Assembly (NCBI RefSeq): GCF_008327825.1
Contig: NZ_AP019827.1
Span: 1,550,001-1,614,000, forward strand
Direction of reading: 5' to 3'
Length of the DNA stretch: 64,000 nucleotides
From: Leptotrichia shahii
GTDB taxonomy: Bacteria; Fusobacteriota; Fusobacteriia; Fusobacteriales; Leptotrichiaceae
A model generated the notes under the pieces. The model was not told the origin of the DNA and did no database searches. It saw only the letters and a list, made by a program, of their open reading frames with translations. The position numbers and the translations under genes are program-made. Shown one piece after another: positions 62,537 through 64,000 of this stretch. Position 1 is the stretch's first letter, and each line of letters opens with the position of its first letter.

Positions 62537-64000
62537 ATGGAAAATAAATTTGTACATTTGAAATTGCATACGGAGTATTCACTGCTTGAAGGAGTAGGGA
62601 AAATAGATGAATATGTTGAAAAGGCTAAGAAAATAGGAGTAAAAGCACTTGCAATTACCGATACTTCGATGTTTGGGGCAATCGAGTTTTTTAAGAAGTG
62701 TAAAAATGCTGGAATAAAGCCGATTATTGGACTTGAGGTGTTTCTTGATGGACTGGAGAAAGTAGGGGAGTTTTCGCTTACTTTACTTGCTAAAAATCAG
62801 AATGGGTATAAGAATTTATCAAAATTGTCGTCAATTTCATATAGCAGATTTACACGGAATCGGAATAAAATTAAGTATGATGAATTGAAAAAATATTCAG
62901 ATGACTTGTATATTTTGTCAGGTGGCATAAATAGTGAGGTTGTAAAGGGTATTCTAGATTTGGAAAATACTCAAGTTAGAAGGGTTATTGAGAAACTTGG
63001 TAAGGATTTTGGGGATAATTTTTTTATTGAAGTTCCTGCTGTGGAAAGGCTGGGAAAGGCTAGGAAAATGCTTTTTGACATTGTGCGTAAAAATAAATTT
63101 GATAATTTTGTTATTACAAACGATGTTTATTATCCAAATCGGGAAGATGCAGTTTTGCAGAAAATTGTGGAATCAATAAAAGAGGGAAGCAAAATTGATA
63201 CAGAAAAATCGGAAAATAGTGAAATTTTGTATGATGACCTATATCTAAAATCTGAAAATGAAATAGAAAAAAGTTTTGAAAATAAGGAATATAGCGAGTT
63301 TTATGAAACTGGAATTAATAATGTGGAAAAAATTGTGGAAAACTGCAATGTTGATTTTGAGTTTCATCATTTTAAATTTCCAAAATATTCGTTGCCACAA
63401 AATGTAAGTGAAAAGGAATTTTTGCGAAATCTAGTATTTGAGGGGCTTTTTCACAAATACTTGAAAAAATCTGTTTCAGATTCTGAAAAATTGCAGCTGG
63501 ATAAAAATTTTGAGATAATTGAAAAAGAGATTGCAAAAGATGAAATTGCTGGGCAGAAATTGAAGGAAGTTAAAATTCGGGAAGAATTATTAAAAAATAA
63601 TTTGGAAAATGTTTTGGAGCGTGCAGAGTATGAGCTGGAAATTATTGATAAAATGGGATACAATGGATATTTTATCATTGTCTGGGATTTTATAAAATTC
63701 TCACGTGAAAATGGGGTTTATGTTGGGCCTGGAAGGGGTTCTGCGGCTGGGAGCATTGTTTCGTATGCCTTGAATATTACGGAAATTGATCCGATTGAAT
63801 ATAATCTGATTTTTGAGCGGTTTTTGAATCCTGAACGTATTTCGATGCCTGATATTGACATAGATTTTGATCAGGAACAGCGGGAAATTGTCATAAATTA
63901 TGTGGTGAATAAATATGGGGCGGAATACGTGGCACATATTATTACGTTTGGAACGCTAAAGGCTAGGCTTGCGATTCGTGATGTGGGGCGTGTGTTAAAT
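62537..64000 (+). CDS. dnaE: DNA polymerase III alpha subunit, N-terminal part (runs off window)
   Basis: Replicative polymerase. The ATG at 62537 starts MENKFVHLKLHTEYSLLEGVG, the PHP domain (residues 1-200) with ALAITDTSMFGAIEF and IKPIIGLEVFL. The polymerase core follows: MGYNGYFIIVWDFI, GPGRGSAAGSIVSYAL (about residue 396) and the catalytic PDIDIDFD (about 438). About 488 residues are visible; a full DnaE is 1000-1200. A TAGGTAGAAATT leader gives a weak ribosome site. Confidence 0.96.
   Translation, partial: MENKFVHLKLHTEYSLLEGVGKIDEYVEKAKKIGVKALAITDTSMFGAIEFFKKCKNAGIKPIIGLEVFLDGLEKVGEFSLTLLAKNQNGYKNLSKLSSISYSRFTRNRNKIKYDELKKYSDDLYILSGGINSEVVKGILDLENTQVRRVIEKLGKDFGDNFFIEVPAVERLGKARKMLFDIVRKNKFDNFVITNDVYYPNREDAVLQKIVESIKEGSKIDTEKSENSEILYDDLYLKSENEIEKSFENKEYSEFYETGINNVEKIVENCNVDFEFHHFKFPKYSLPQNVSEKEFLRNLVFEGLFHKYLKKSVSDSEKLQLDKNFEIIEKEIAKDEIAGQKLKEVKIREELLKNNLENVLERAEYELEIIDKMGYNGYFIIVWDFIKFSRENGVYVGPGRGSAAGSIVSYALNITEIDPIEYNLIFERFLNPERISMPDIDIDFDQEQREIVINYVVNKYGAEYVAHIITFGTLKARLAIRDVGRVLN

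Overview
The window is 64 kb of a very AT-rich bacterial chromosome. Gene content, the tRNA and repeat style, and protein similarities recognised by eye point to the Fusobacteriota, most likely a Leptotrichia-like species. The organism assignment is inference; no 16S gene is present. Most genes are ordinary housekeeping genes. Three things stand out: two IStron elements, several families of short inverted-repeat elements, and a handful of genes broken at A/T homopolymers.

Layout. 1-4.3 kb: the 5' part of leuS, a frameshifted ATPase gene pair, a secreted protein and two adjacent tRNA-Leu genes. 4.8-10.5 kb: an oligopeptide ABC transporter (oppDFBCA). 10.7-13.1 kb: glycogen phosphorylase. 13.5-20.3 kb: an aromatic amino acid block (pheA, aroE, aroK, aroQ) with rsuA, a HutP-like gene and unknown genes. 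20.3-26.6 kb: a HAD phosphatase, dipeptidase, C26 amidotransferase, CDF metal exporter and a TPR/DUF4037/DUF4125 trio. 27-34 kb (minus strand): an unknown duplicated-domain protein, an orphan vsr, purB, a rhodanese lipoprotein and purA. 34.3-39.2 kb: a Na/Pi cotransporter and a PspA/SPFH/zinc-ribbon envelope-stress cassette. 39.2-53.6 kb: queA, prmC-prfA, a DgkA-PAP2 fusion, ybeY, pgpH, a JAMM-DinG helicase fusion and a CLC channel. 53.8-59.8 kb: a tandem MliC-like protein, a DUF6320 protein, a split acyltransferase and a patatin. 60-64 kb: a lone IS200-type tnpA, a cysteine desulfurase, a Cof phosphatase and the 5' part of dnaE.

Main discovery. At 39279-41222 and 56646-58615 (both minus strand) lie two related elements of about 1.95 kb. 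Each starts with a group I self-splicing intron core: P4 formed by CTGCTG/CAGCAG, P7 by GACTA/TAGTC, and an internal guide that pairs with the 5' exon. Each then carries a promoter and an IS605-type tnpB, and ends in an IS605-type right-end hairpin. They are therefore IStrons (group I intron plus IS605 transposon). One sits in queA and the other in a condensation-type acyltransferase gene. In both, reading stops immediately at the element (exon ...TTTTAT, then an intron TAA). Removing the element exactly rejoins the frame: QueA ...KYRFY + SFGDSMFIY, and acyltransferase ...KKYPFY + NSELKKGIFW. The copies also differ by compensatory changes in the presumed P8 stem. No functional tnpA lies in the elements; the only tnpA in the window (60071-60472) has its catalytic HUH motif changed to H-I-R.

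Other structure. At least eight copies of a ~115 bp inverted-repeat element with a central CAAGGGGTC/GACCCCTTG palindrome, three of a second family and two of a third fill the intergenic gaps. Several accessory genes (1070-2891, 28885-29057, 32238-32708) would be intact if single A/T-run lengths changed by one base. This is either genuine decay or phase variation, or homopolymer sequencing error.
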